From: Thermoplasmata archaeon
GTDB lineage: Archaea > Thermoplasmatota > Thermoplasmata > Lutacidiplasmatales > UBA184
Assembly (NCBI GenBank): GCA_030039525.1
Contig: JASHVI010000220.1
Span: 1 to 11,674, forward strand
Direction of reading: 5' to 3'
Length of the DNA: 11,674 nucleotides
The notes below the pieces were generated by a model. That model was not told the DNA's origin and searched no databases. It saw only the letters and a program-made list of their open reading frames with translations. How positions within the stretch are numbered: position 1 is the stretch's first letter; every line of letters begins with the position of its first letter. Of the stretch, positions 1 through 6,011 are shown piece by piece. The position numbers were made by a program, and so were the translations under genes.

Positions 1-20
1 CCGACTCCGCGGAGGGAGCC

Positions 21-698
21 CTAGGGAGCGAGGCCCGCGCCGGTGATCCGGAACGGCGCGCTGCCGAGGGGCCGCGACCGGTGCTTCACCAGCACCGCGC
101 GACGGCGGTCCCCCTCGGACCGGTCGAGGCGGAGGATCGTCTTCGCCGCGTGGTTGACGAACGAGCCGCCGAGCGGCTCGAGGCTCCCGTCCCGCTGATT
201 GCGCCAGACCTGGTTGGTGAAGATCGTCGGGACGTGCGCCGTTGCGGCGGCGTCCACCAGCTCCGCGAGCTCTCCGAGGAGGGAGGCCCGGCCGTCGTCC
301 GCGTCGTCGCCGGCCGCGGCGACCCGGTAGAAGAAGGCGATCGAGTCCACGACGATCAGACCGACGGGCCTACGTCCCTCCCGGGCGAGCGCCGTCGCGG
401 TCGCCACCGCCCCATCCTGCTCCGGCAGGGAGCGGGGCCGGGCGATGAGCAGCCGACGCAGGACCTCCTCGAACCGGGCTCCCGCGCTCCCTTCGAGGCG
501 CTCCAGCGAGACCCCTTCGGTGTCGATGTAGAGCACCCACTTCCCGTCGAGCGCGACTCGGCCGGCGAGGTGCAGGGCGAGCACGGTCTTCCCGCTGCCC
601 CCCTCCCCGTAGATCTCGGTCACGGAGTCCGGCTCGAGGCCCCCGCCGAGCAGTGCGTCGAGCGCCGGAACGCCGGTGGCGAGCCGGTCCGGCGGCAC
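21..698 (-). CDS. radB: RadB, RecA-family DNA repair and recombination ATPase
   Basis: RadB is a RecA/Rad51-fold ATPase of Euryarchaeota thought to assist the RadA recombinase in recombinational repair. The product from the chosen start is 225 aa, the usual RadB length. It has only the ATPase core and no N-terminal helix-hairpin-helix domain, which separates it from RadA. Near residues 6-22 it reads ATGVPALDALLGGGLEP, typical of the family. Walker A is GEGGSGKT (31-38), Walker B is LIVVD (114-118), and TNQVW (161-165) matches the RecA-family TNQV motif. The frame stays open upstream to an ATG at 890, but that would add 64 low-complexity residues and run into the divergent secreted-protein gene. 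I chose GTG at 698 because it has GAAGGGG about 6 nt upstream and gives a normal length; GTG at 716 (231 aa) is the alternative. A weak TATA-like AACTTATG (about 722-729) lies near -26 of 698, which would instead suggest a leaderless message. The family call is secure; the start is moderately so. Confidence 0.9.
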   Translation of the reverse strand: MPPDRLATGVPALDALLGGGLEPDSVTEIYGEGGSGKTVLALHLAGRVALDGKWVLYIDTEGVSLERLEGSAGARFEEVLRRLLIARPRSLPEQDGAVATATALAREGRRPVGLIVVDSIAFFYRVAAAGDDADDGRASLLGELAELVDAAATAHVPTIFTNQVWRNQRDGSLEPLGGSFVNHAAKTILRLDRSEGDRRRAVLVKHRSRPLGSAPFRITGAGLAP

Positions 699-813
699 GC
701 CGGACCCCTTCGGCACCGGGGCATAAGTTGGCCGGAGGAAGGCCCCGACCGGAGCGCGGGACGGCTCCGCAAGACCTATGGACGGCTCCGGGCTCCCGCC
801 GAGGAGGGGTCCG

Positions 814-1584
814 ATGGCGCGGGAAGGGTCGCCTCGTCGGGGGTTTGCCGGCGCCGTCGGTCTCGTCGCGGTGCTGACCGTCCTTGTCACCTTCCTCCCC
901 TCGGCGGGAGCCTCCGCGGCGGCCCCTTCGCTGTCGATCCGGCCGACCTACTACACGCAGTGCTACGGGACCCAGGGCGGGACGGTGTTCGCGCTCTCGA
1001 TCGGGAACTACTCCGGGGGTCTCTGGAGCACGAACTACGCCAAGGGCACGCTGGCGCTGCGCTCGCAGGACGCCCGCTCGCCGCCGAACTCGAGCTTCGA
1101 GACGCTCGGCTGGATCTCCATGGGTCCGGGGCCATCGAACAACACCTGCTTCAACCCGAACGCGACCTCCTCGACGCTCAAGTACACCTTCTCCCACCTC
1201 ACCTTCTCCGTCGCGCTGAAGGTCTTCTGCGCGACGGGGGCGACCACCTCCGCTTCGGCCGGGTACAACCTGACGCTCCAGGGGAACATCTACGACCTCA
1301 CGACCGGCTCCTTCGTCTGGAGGTCGGAGCTCGGAACGACGGTCGGCGCGAAGACCCTGAGCTGCTCGTCGTACGGGCGGGCGAGCTACACGCACCTGTT
1401 CGCTTTCCACCACGGGGTGAACGTCCGAGGGTCGACGACGTCGCTCGTCTCCGCCGACAGCTACTGGTTCATCGTCGACGCCAACCTCAACACCACGACC
1501 TCGGCCTCGGTCGGGTCCTCGGCCTCGGCGACCGTCTCGCACGTCTCGATGAAGCTCAGCCACATCGACTGCCCGGCCTGCTGA
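814..1584 (+). CDS. Secreted protein of unknown function, Cys- and sequon-rich
   Basis: I do not recognise this family. The 256-aa product starts with a clear Sec-type signal peptide: basic n-region (residues 1-10), hydrophobic core (about 11-29, AVGLVAVLTVLVTF), then an Ala/Ser cleavage zone (ASAAA, about 33-37). The mature part has six cysteines (C50, C112, C139, C184, C253, C256), the last two as a terminal CPAC, so disulphides or a metal site are possible. Six N-X-S/T sequons (N65, N92, N109, N116, N152, N226) suggest glycosylation at the cell surface. It is rich in Ser, Thr, Tyr and Gly and looks beta-rich. There is no C-terminal membrane anchor, so it may be released or held by the surface layer. 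I chose ATG 814 over ATG 778 because GAGGAGGGG (801-809) is a strong ribosome-binding site just ahead of it. It is divergent from radB and convergent with the RNase J-like gene (37-bp gap). I see no good promoter. Confidence 0.82.
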   Translation: MAREGSPRRGFAGAVGLVAVLTVLVTFLPSAGASAAAPSLSIRPTYYTQCYGTQGGTVFALSIGNYSGGLWSTNYAKGTLALRSQDARSPPNSSFETLGWISMGPGPSNNTCFNPNATSSTLKYTFSHLTFSVALKVFCATGATTSASAGYNLTLQGNIYDLTTGSFVWRSELGTTVGAKTLSCSSYGRASYTHLFAFHHGVNVRGSTTSLVSADSYWFIVDANLNTTTSASVGSSASATVSHVSMKLSHIDCPAC

Positions 1585-1621
1585 ACGGGCCGGCGACGGC
1601 GGGGACGGGACGACCGGCGCG

Positions 1622-3277
1622 CTAGAGCGGGATCGGGATACCCGGCCGCGGCTCTAGGACCTCGGCCGGGCAACCGGCCTCCCGGACCAGGCGGGCGTAC
1701 CGGGCCGTCGTCTGGGCGGTGTGGACCGGCACGATGCGACGGGGCGACGCGCGCCGGATGAACTCCAACAGCTCGGGCTGGCTCGCGTGCCCGCTGGCGT
1801 GATGGCCGACGTCGTCGGGGTGCGCGAAGCTCGGCCGCTCCCGACCGTCGGAGCCCCGCTCGAGCCGGAACCCGAGCGGCCGCATCTGCGCCCACCGGAT
1901 CCATGCGGAGAGCCGGACGAAGTCGAACTCCTGCTCCTCGCCGTGGGCCTCGCTGGACGAGTAGAGCCACAGCCCGCCGGCTGTCGCCTTCCGAAGATCG
2001 ACGAGGTCGTTGCAGTCGAAGAAGCTGAAGCACAGGAGGATGCGGCCGGCCCGACCGGTCACGTACTCGGGGGTGACGTGGGCGTCGGCGAACCGGCGAC
2101 GGACCTCCGCGAGCCAGGGGTTCTCCCGCCCGGCCGACGGCTCCTCGAGGATCCGCATCCCGCCCGGGGCGAGGTCGATCTCGACCGACGGGTCGGCGGC
2201 GTTCAGGAGCTCGAGGACGTAGGCGTCCTTCGGCGTCACCACCAGCTCGCGGCCGGTCGCCTGCGCGATCCGGCGGAAGCAGCGGAGCCGCTCGATGTTG
2301 CGGGGCCCGAAGTCGGCGACCACGAGCCGGCCCTCGGCCCCCTCGACCGCCGCGCGGCAGTTCCGCTCCACCTGCTCCTCGCCGACGCGCGGGGGGTCGC
2401 GGGCCCCCTCGGGGAGGAGGCGCGTCCCCTCGACGAGCAGCAGATCGGGGTGCCGCCGCTCCAGGAGCCGCGTGAACTCCTCGGTGGCGGCCCCGCGCTC
2501 GCCGTGGAACCGGAGGTCTCCCGAATAGGCGATCGTGCCGCCGTCGGCCTCGACGAGGAACCCGCGCGCTCCGTACACGGAGTGGTCGACCTCGTGCGCA
2601 GAGACCCGGAACGCGCCGAAGCGCTCCGGGGCCGGCTCGAGCGTCGAGGGCTCGAACTTCGTCCTCGGCGCGAACGGAGAGCGCTCGATCTCCCGGCGCA
2701 GCGCCCCGGGCACCTCGCCCCAGACCTGGAAACGGCGCCCCGAGCGCGGGAGGCTCCGATCGGTGGCGAGGATTCGCCCGGGCTGAGAATCCCCCACCTT
2801 CGAGCCGCCGGCGGTCGGGGCGTGGCTCCCGAGATAGGTCACCTCGCGGGAGAGGCCGGATCCGCCCGACTCCTGCCAGGACCTCAGCAGGGCGAGCGTC
2901 GGAGCGGAGCAGACGACCGGGATGGAGGGATCGAGGAAGGCGAGGCCGCCGGCGTGGTCCAGGTGTCCGTGGCTCAGCAGCACCGCCGTGGGACGGCGCG
3001 CGGCCCACCCCCGGTCCCCCTCCGGGAAGTCCCCGGCCGGGAACAGGTCGGCCCGGTAGGCCCCCCCGAGCTCCGGGAGGAGGCCGAGCGCGAGGTAGTC
3101 GGTGATCCCCCTCGAGGGCCGGGGCTGGAGGTACTCCTCGTAGTAGCGGCTCATCCGCTGGTAGTTCGTGCCGAAGTCGACGAGCAGCCGGTCCTCCCCC
3201 TGCTCGAGCAGGATCTTCGTCCCGCCGATGGTGTCCTGGCCGTCGAACACCGTCACGGAGGCGCCGGAGACGGGCAC
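1622..3277 (-). CDS. RNase J-like metallo-beta-lactamase/beta-CASP nuclease, divergent
   Basis: This is probably a zinc-dependent RNA exo/endonuclease of the RNase J type (551 aa; archaeal RNase J is usually about 450). The metal site is intact: SHGHLDHAGG (HxHxDH, 103-108), a later His in VDHS (H232), and Asp in SGDLRFHG (D254). The beta-CASP part is recognisable from LLVEGTRL (280-287, acidic motif A), HHASGHAS (492-499, like the SGHAS of RNase J) and IVPVHTAQ (515-522, like the IPVHGE of RNase J). Two features are odd. About 70 extra residues sit between the first metal motif region and VDHS (roughly 147-218). The usual TGxQGEP segment is replaced by LLCFSFFDCNDL (414-425). It may therefore be a paralogue with a different substrate rather than the housekeeping enzyme. 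The start is GTG at 3277, about 25 bp from a TATA-like element with no Shine-Dalgarno site, consistent with a leaderless message. The class is secure; the exact activity is inferred. Confidence 0.85.
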   Translation of the reverse strand: MPVSGASVTVFDGQDTIGGTKILLEQGEDRLLVDFGTNYQRMSRYYEEYLQPRPSRGITDYLALGLLPELGGAYRADLFPAGDFPEGDRGWAARRPTAVLLSHGHLDHAGGLAFLDPSIPVVCSAPTLALLRSWQESGGSGLSREVTYLGSHAPTAGGSKVGDSQPGRILATDRSLPRSGRRFQVWGEVPGALRREIERSPFAPRTKFEPSTLEPAPERFGAFRVSAHEVDHSVYGARGFLVEADGGTIAYSGDLRFHGERGAATEEFTRLLERRHPDLLLVEGTRLLPEGARDPPRVGEEQVERNCRAAVEGAEGRLVVADFGPRNIERLRCFRRIAQATGRELVVTPKDAYVLELLNAADPSVEIDLAPGGMRILEEPSAGRENPWLAEVRRRFADAHVTPEYVTGRAGRILLCFSFFDCNDLVDLRKATAGGLWLYSSSEAHGEEQEFDFVRLSAWIRWAQMRPLGFRLERGSDGRERPSFAHPDDVGHHASGHASQPELLEFIRRASPRRIVPVHTAQTTARYARLVREAGCPAEVLEPRPGIPIPL

Positions 3278-3298
3278 GCGGCCCCCACTCCCAGCGAC

Positions 3299-3308
3299 CG
3301 ATTAATCG
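3299..3308 (-). promoter_or_regulatory. TATA-like element for the RNase J-like gene
   Basis: CGATTAATCG is a perfect 10-bp palindrome with an ATTAAT core, standing out in GC-rich surroundings. Its centre is about 26 bp upstream of the GTG start at 3277, the expected distance from an archaeal TATA box to a leaderless start. Being symmetrical, it could also serve the divergent methyltransferase gene at 3411, with a leader of about 75 nt. The role is inferred from position and composition only. Confidence 0.45.
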
Positions 3309-3410
3309 TACGAGGACCGCCCGGCCCTTCGACGCCGACCGGCCTCCGGGAGCTCAAGCGCGCGGCCCCCGTCCCTGCTGGTTGGGCGCCGTGAGCCGTC
3401 GGCCGGTGGG

Positions 3411-3989
3411 ATGACCGAACTGCGCGGCGCGGTCGCGCTCCTGCTCTTCCTCATCTGGTGGACCGCCGAGATCGCCGCCCTCGTCGGCGCCGTCCGGGCG
3501 CGACCGCCCGGCGTCGTCGCCCAGCGCCGCGACCGCGGGTCGTTCTGGGTCGTCATCGTCGCGGCGTTCGGATCCGGGTTCGCCGCCGACGCGCTCTGGA
3601 TGGCCCACGTCGGCCCGCTGCTGCCGCTCGCGGCCCTCGCCGTCGCGGTCCCGGTGGCCCTGACCGGCGTCGCGCTCCGGGTCTGGTCGATCCGGACGCT
3701 CGGGCGCTTCTTCTCGCCCGTCGTGCAGCTGCAGGAGGGGCACCGGCTCGTCCGCGCCGGGCCCTACCGGTGGCTCCGCCACCCGTCGTACACCGGCATC
3801 CTGCTCGCCGAGCTGGGCGGCGTCATCGCCCTCGGCAACGTGGCCGGCGTCCTCCTCGTCCTCGTCGCGCTCCTCGCGGCGTTCGGCTACCGGATCCGCG
3901 TCGAGGAGAGGGCCCTCCTCTCCGCCTTCGGGGAGGAGTACCTCGAAGTGATGCGCTCGACCTGGCGGCTGATCCCCGGCGTGTACTAG
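3411..3989 (+). CDS. Isoprenylcysteine carboxyl methyltransferase (ICMT)-like membrane protein
   Basis: This 192-aa integral membrane protein has hydrophobic segments at about 5-28, 44-63, 68-93 and 130-160. Between the last two lies the family signature, LVRAGPYRWLRHPSYTG (113-129), followed by RVEERALLSAFGEEYLEVM (163-181). This matches the ICMT/phospholipid methyltransferase families, where the RHP segment and the C-terminal E-E pair help bind S-adenosylmethionine next to the membrane. True ICMT methylates prenylated cysteine, but classical CaaX prenylation is not established in archaea, so the substrate here is unknown; a lipid or isoprenoid-linked acceptor is possible. The start ATG at 3411 has only a weak GGTGGG just upstream. 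The gene converges on rpoP with a 22-bp gap that has a short GC inverted repeat but no T-tract. It lies where further superoperon genes are found in many archaea. Confidence 0.85.
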   Translation: MTELRGAVALLLFLIWWTAEIAALVGAVRARPPGVVAQRRDRGSFWVVIVAAFGSGFAADALWMAHVGPLLPLAALAVAVPVALTGVALRVWSIRTLGRFFSPVVQLQEGHRLVRAGPYRWLRHPSYTGILLAELGGVIALGNVAGVLLVLVALLAAFGYRIRVEERALLSAFGEEYLEVMRSTWRLIPGVY

Positions 3990-4011
3990 CCGGGGGCCCG
4001 GCGGGCTCGGG

Positions 4012-4146
4012 CTACCGGGCCTTGAGGGTCTTCTTCACGTTGGGGTGCTCCTTCGTGAAGATTTTCCCGCCGCAGTTGTCGCAGCGGACCCCGAAGAGGT
4101 TCGAGTCGGTCGGGAGCGCCTCCCCACAGCGGATGCACCGGAACAT
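4012..4146 (-). CDS. rpoP: DNA-directed RNA polymerase subunit P (Rpo12/Rpb12-like)
   Basis: This tiny gene encodes 44 aa, MFRCIRCGEALP at the start and KKTLKAR at the end, and is easily missed by length cut-offs. Rpo12 is a zinc-binding subunit of archaeal RNA polymerase, homologous to eukaryotic Rpb12/Rpc10, which bridges the large subunits during assembly. Both zinc knuckles are present: C4-x2-C7-G and C22-x2-C25-G-G, followed by KIFTKEHPNVKKTLKAR. The Lys-rich end resembles the family tail. Length and Cys spacing are normal. It is the last gene of the superoperon, 27 bp after eL43, which is its usual neighbour in archaea. The spacer contains a perfect 16-bp palindrome that includes a GAGGG ribosome-binding site about 10 nt before the ATG. 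Confidence 0.93.
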   Translation of the reverse strand: MFRCIRCGEALPTDSNLFGVRCDNCGGKIFTKEHPNVKKTLKAR

Positions 4147-4147
4147 G

Positions 4148-4163
4148 GCGAGGGTACCCTCGC
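4148..4163. repeat. Perfect 16-bp palindrome ahead of rpoP
   Basis: GCGAGGGTACCCTCGC reads the same on both strands and ends one base before the rpoP start codon. In RNA it could fold as a 6-bp stem (GCGAGG/CCTCGC) with a GTAC loop. Its GAGGG arm is the only Shine-Dalgarno-like sequence for rpoP, so folding would hide it. It could also be a protein-binding site or an RNA processing site. The palindrome is seen directly; any role is inference. Confidence 0.6.
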
Positions 4164-4173
4164 GCGCCGGGCC

Positions 4174-4440
4174 TTAACCCTTCGGGGCGGTCTCGCGCTC
4201 CGCGCGGGTGATCGGGGGCGGCGGCGAGAAGACGTAGGCGCCGCTCGCGAACTTCGTGTCGCACCGGTGACAGTGGTAGACCCCGCTGGCGACCCGTACG
4301 ACCGTCACGGTCGAGCACTTCGGGCAGGCCGCGTTCGGCTCCCGCGCCCGGTCGATGTCGAGGACGCGCCGGCGGATCCGGATCCCGTAGCGGGGGCCCA
4401 TCCAGCCGGTGTTGCCGACCTTCTTGGTGCGCTTGCTCAT
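4174..4440 (-). CDS. rpl37ae: Large ribosomal subunit protein eL43 (L37Ae)
   Basis: This 88-aa protein is the archaeal/eukaryotic ribosomal protein L37Ae, a zinc-ribbon protein of the large subunit. It starts with the typical basic segment MSKRTKKVGNTGWMGPRYG and has an intact zinc ribbon, CPKC (C39, C42) and CHRC (C57, C60), with VASGVYHCHRC and DTKFASGAY around it as in the family. The C-terminus runs on as a proline-rich and then charged tail (about 72-88). ATG at 4440 lies 6 bp after the rrp42 stop. A GAGGG sequence inside the last rrp42 codons can serve as its ribosome-binding site, so translation is probably coupled. Position between rrp42 and rpoP is the conserved archaeal order. Identification is secure. 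Confidence 0.95.
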   Translation of the reverse strand: MSKRTKKVGNTGWMGPRYGIRIRRRVLDIDRAREPNAACPKCSTVTVVRVASGVYHCHRCDTKFASGAYVFSPPPPITRAERETAPKG

Positions 4441-4446
4441 CGGGGC

Positions 4447-5229
4447 CTATCCCTCGCGGGCGAGCGCGCGGATCCGCTCGCCGTGGGCCACGGCCCTGTC
4501 GACGACGGATTTGACGTCATCGGGCGAGAAGGCGCCGACCAGCCCCTTCTGCATCGCGACGACGCGGCCCTCCTCGTCGGTGGCGACGGTGAGGCGGCCC
4601 TGCCCGGCCCGCTCCTCGTCGAAGGTCGGATCGACCACGATCGTGTCGCCGAGCCGCGTGAAGGTGCACTCGACCGGGTAGTGCTGCACCGCGAGCGGGG
4701 TGTCCGCGTCGCCGATGCCGAAGCGCTTGCTCGGGAGCGTCGCGTGGCTCAGCGCCGCGAGGGCGGCGAGCGACGCGGTGTCGATGATGTTCCCGGAGTG
4801 GTCGATGACGTGCATGTCGACGAAGCAGGTCCAGCACTTCTCGGCCGGCGTGACGCAGAGCTTCGTCAGGTCGATCGTCTCGGCCGCGCGGATCGCCCGG
4901 TCGACGACCCGGGAGACCTCGATCGCCCGGGGATGCGGCGGCCCCGGCTCGAAGGTCGGCGAGGAGAGGGGCACGAGCTCGGCGTTCGTCGTGAGGACCC
5001 CGGCGTTCGGGGTGTCGGGGAACGGCTTCCCGGGCTCGAGCTTGATCCCGCAGACGACGGCGGTGTCGCCGATCCGGGCGAGGGCGGAGCCGTCGGCCGT
5101 CGTGACGAACCCCGGCTCGACCGTGATCGGCCGGTAGTCGTCCGGTCCGCGGCCGTCGACGCGCCGGCCGCCCCGGGCGAGGTCGAGGATGTGCGTCGTG
5201 ACGATCTCGGCGGTGACCTCGTCGCTCAT
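4447..5229 (-). CDS. rrp42: Exosome complex subunit Rrp42
   Basis: Rrp42 is the non-catalytic RNase PH-fold partner of Rrp41. Three Rrp41-Rrp42 pairs make the hexameric ring of the archaeal exosome, which degrades and tails RNA from the 3' end. The 260-aa product has the family layout: GGRRVDGRGPDDYRPI near the N-terminus (20-35), ADGSALARIGDTAVVCGIK (45-63), VSRVVDRAIR (105-114) and CFVDMHVIDHSGNIIDTASLAALAAL (135-160). As expected for Rrp42, the acidic catalytic cluster of Rrp41 is absent (LAVQHYPVECTFTRLGDTIVVDP at the equivalent place). The start ATG at 5229 overlaps the rrp41 stop as ATGA, so the two subunits are probably made in equal amounts by translational coupling. The frame stays open far upstream, antisense and out of frame to nothing real, owing to GC content; this start is fixed by the overlap and by homology. 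Confidence 0.96.
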   Translation of the reverse strand: MSDEVTAEIVTTHILDLARGGRRVDGRGPDDYRPITVEPGFVTTADGSALARIGDTAVVCGIKLEPGKPFPDTPNAGVLTTNAELVPLSSPTFEPGPPHPRAIEVSRVVDRAIRAAETIDLTKLCVTPAEKCWTCFVDMHVIDHSGNIIDTASLAALAALSHATLPSKRFGIGDADTPLAVQHYPVECTFTRLGDTIVVDPTFDEERAGQGRLTVATDEEGRVVAMQKGLVGAFSPDDVKSVVDRAVAHGERIRALAREG

Positions 5230-5987
5230 GCGGCGACCTCCATGGCGCTCGCGGTCCCGGTGGGCGCGTACCGCTCCCGCAGGGCCCGCTTCATCTCCTC
5301 GTAGATCTTCCGGCAGCCGCCGACGCCCAGGTCGAGGGCCTTCGAGAGCTCGGTACGGGTCATGTGGCCCTCCATCTGGAGGAGCACGAGCCGGCCGGAC
5401 TGCGGGACGAGGGCCATCGGGAGGTCGGCCTCGCCGAAGTTGTCCTCCTCCTTCTTGAGGTCGAGGACGACGTGCCCGGCGACCTTCCCGACCGCGACGG
5501 CCGGGAGGAGGTCGACCATCGGGATCCCCGCGTCGGCGAGGGCGACCGAGGCCGCCACGACGCCGGCGCACCGGGTCCCCGCGTTCGCCTGCAGGACCTC
5601 GATGTAGATGTCGATGCTCGTCCTCGGATACTCCTCGACGAAGATCACCGACTCGAAGGCCTCCGCGATCACCTTGGAGATCTCCTGCGAGCGCCGGTCG
5701 AGGCCGGGGCGTTTGCGCTCGTCGACGCTGAAGGCCGCCATGTTGTACTTGCACTGGACGATCGCCTTGTTGTTCTCCTGGAGGTGGCGCGGGTGGACCT
5801 CGCGCGGCCCGTAGACCGCGGCCATCACCTTGTTCGCCCCCCACTCGACGAACGCCGAGCCGTCGGCCTGCCGGAGGGCGCCGGCCTGGATCCGCAGCGG
5901 CCTCAGCTCGTCGGCGCGTCGCCCGTCGATGCGGCGCCCGTCCTCCGTCATGAGGACCGGGACGTCCTTTGCTCCTACGCTTCCCAT
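5226..5987 (-). CDS. rrp41: Exosome complex catalytic subunit Rrp41
   Basis: Rrp41 is the catalytic RNase PH-type subunit of the archaeal exosome, performing phosphorolytic 3'-5' RNA decay and, in reverse, adding A-rich tails. The product is 253 aa, close to the usual 245-250. Family motifs are clear: DGRRIDGRRADELRPL (16-31), VEWGANKVMAAVYGPRE (47-63), RPGLDRRSQEIS (93-104), whose R98-R99 pair fits the RNA/phosphate-binding arginines, and DLKKEEDNFGEADLP (176-190), whose D182 and D188 fit the catalytic acidic cluster. It is therefore expected to be active. ATG at 5987 has GAAGGGA upstream; ATG at residue 13 is a less likely alternative because archaeal Rrp41 normally has a few residues before this region. 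It lies 24 bp after rrp4, and its stop overlaps the rrp42 start. Confidence 0.96.
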   Translation of the reverse strand: MGSVGAKDVPVLMTEDGRRIDGRRADELRPLRIQAGALRQADGSAFVEWGANKVMAAVYGPREVHPRHLQENNKAIVQCKYNMAAFSVDERKRPGLDRRSQEISKVIAEAFESVIFVEEYPRTSIDIYIEVLQANAGTRCAGVVAASVALADAGIPMVDLLPAVAVGKVAGHVVLDLKKEEDNFGEADLPMALVPQSGRLVLLQMEGHMTRTELSKALDLGVGGCRKIYEEMKRALRERYAPTGTASAMEVAA

Positions 5988-6011
5988 GCTGGTTCCCTTC
6001 TGGAAATGGAT

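Noticed and set aside
5..14. CTCCGCGGAG palindrome downstream of radB
   Set aside because: It is a short all-GC palindrome at the window edge, easily expected by chance, with no associated T-tract.
81..1625. 514-codon plus-strand open frame across radB and the secreted gene
   Set aside because: It is antisense to radB and out of frame with the secreted gene, is low in complexity, and lacks a domain. The true plus-strand gene has a signal peptide and ribosome-binding site at 814.
1721..3394. 557-codon plus-strand frame opposite the RNase J-like gene
   Set aside because: It is a mirror of an identified nuclease, with biased Glu/Arg/Pro/Leu composition and no motif.
3990..4011. GC-rich inverted repeat (CCGGG/CCCGG) between the ICMT-like gene and rpoP as a terminator
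   Set aside because: The stem is 5 bp with a 2-nt loop and there is no T-rich tract on either strand, so it does not look like an archaeal or bacterial terminator.
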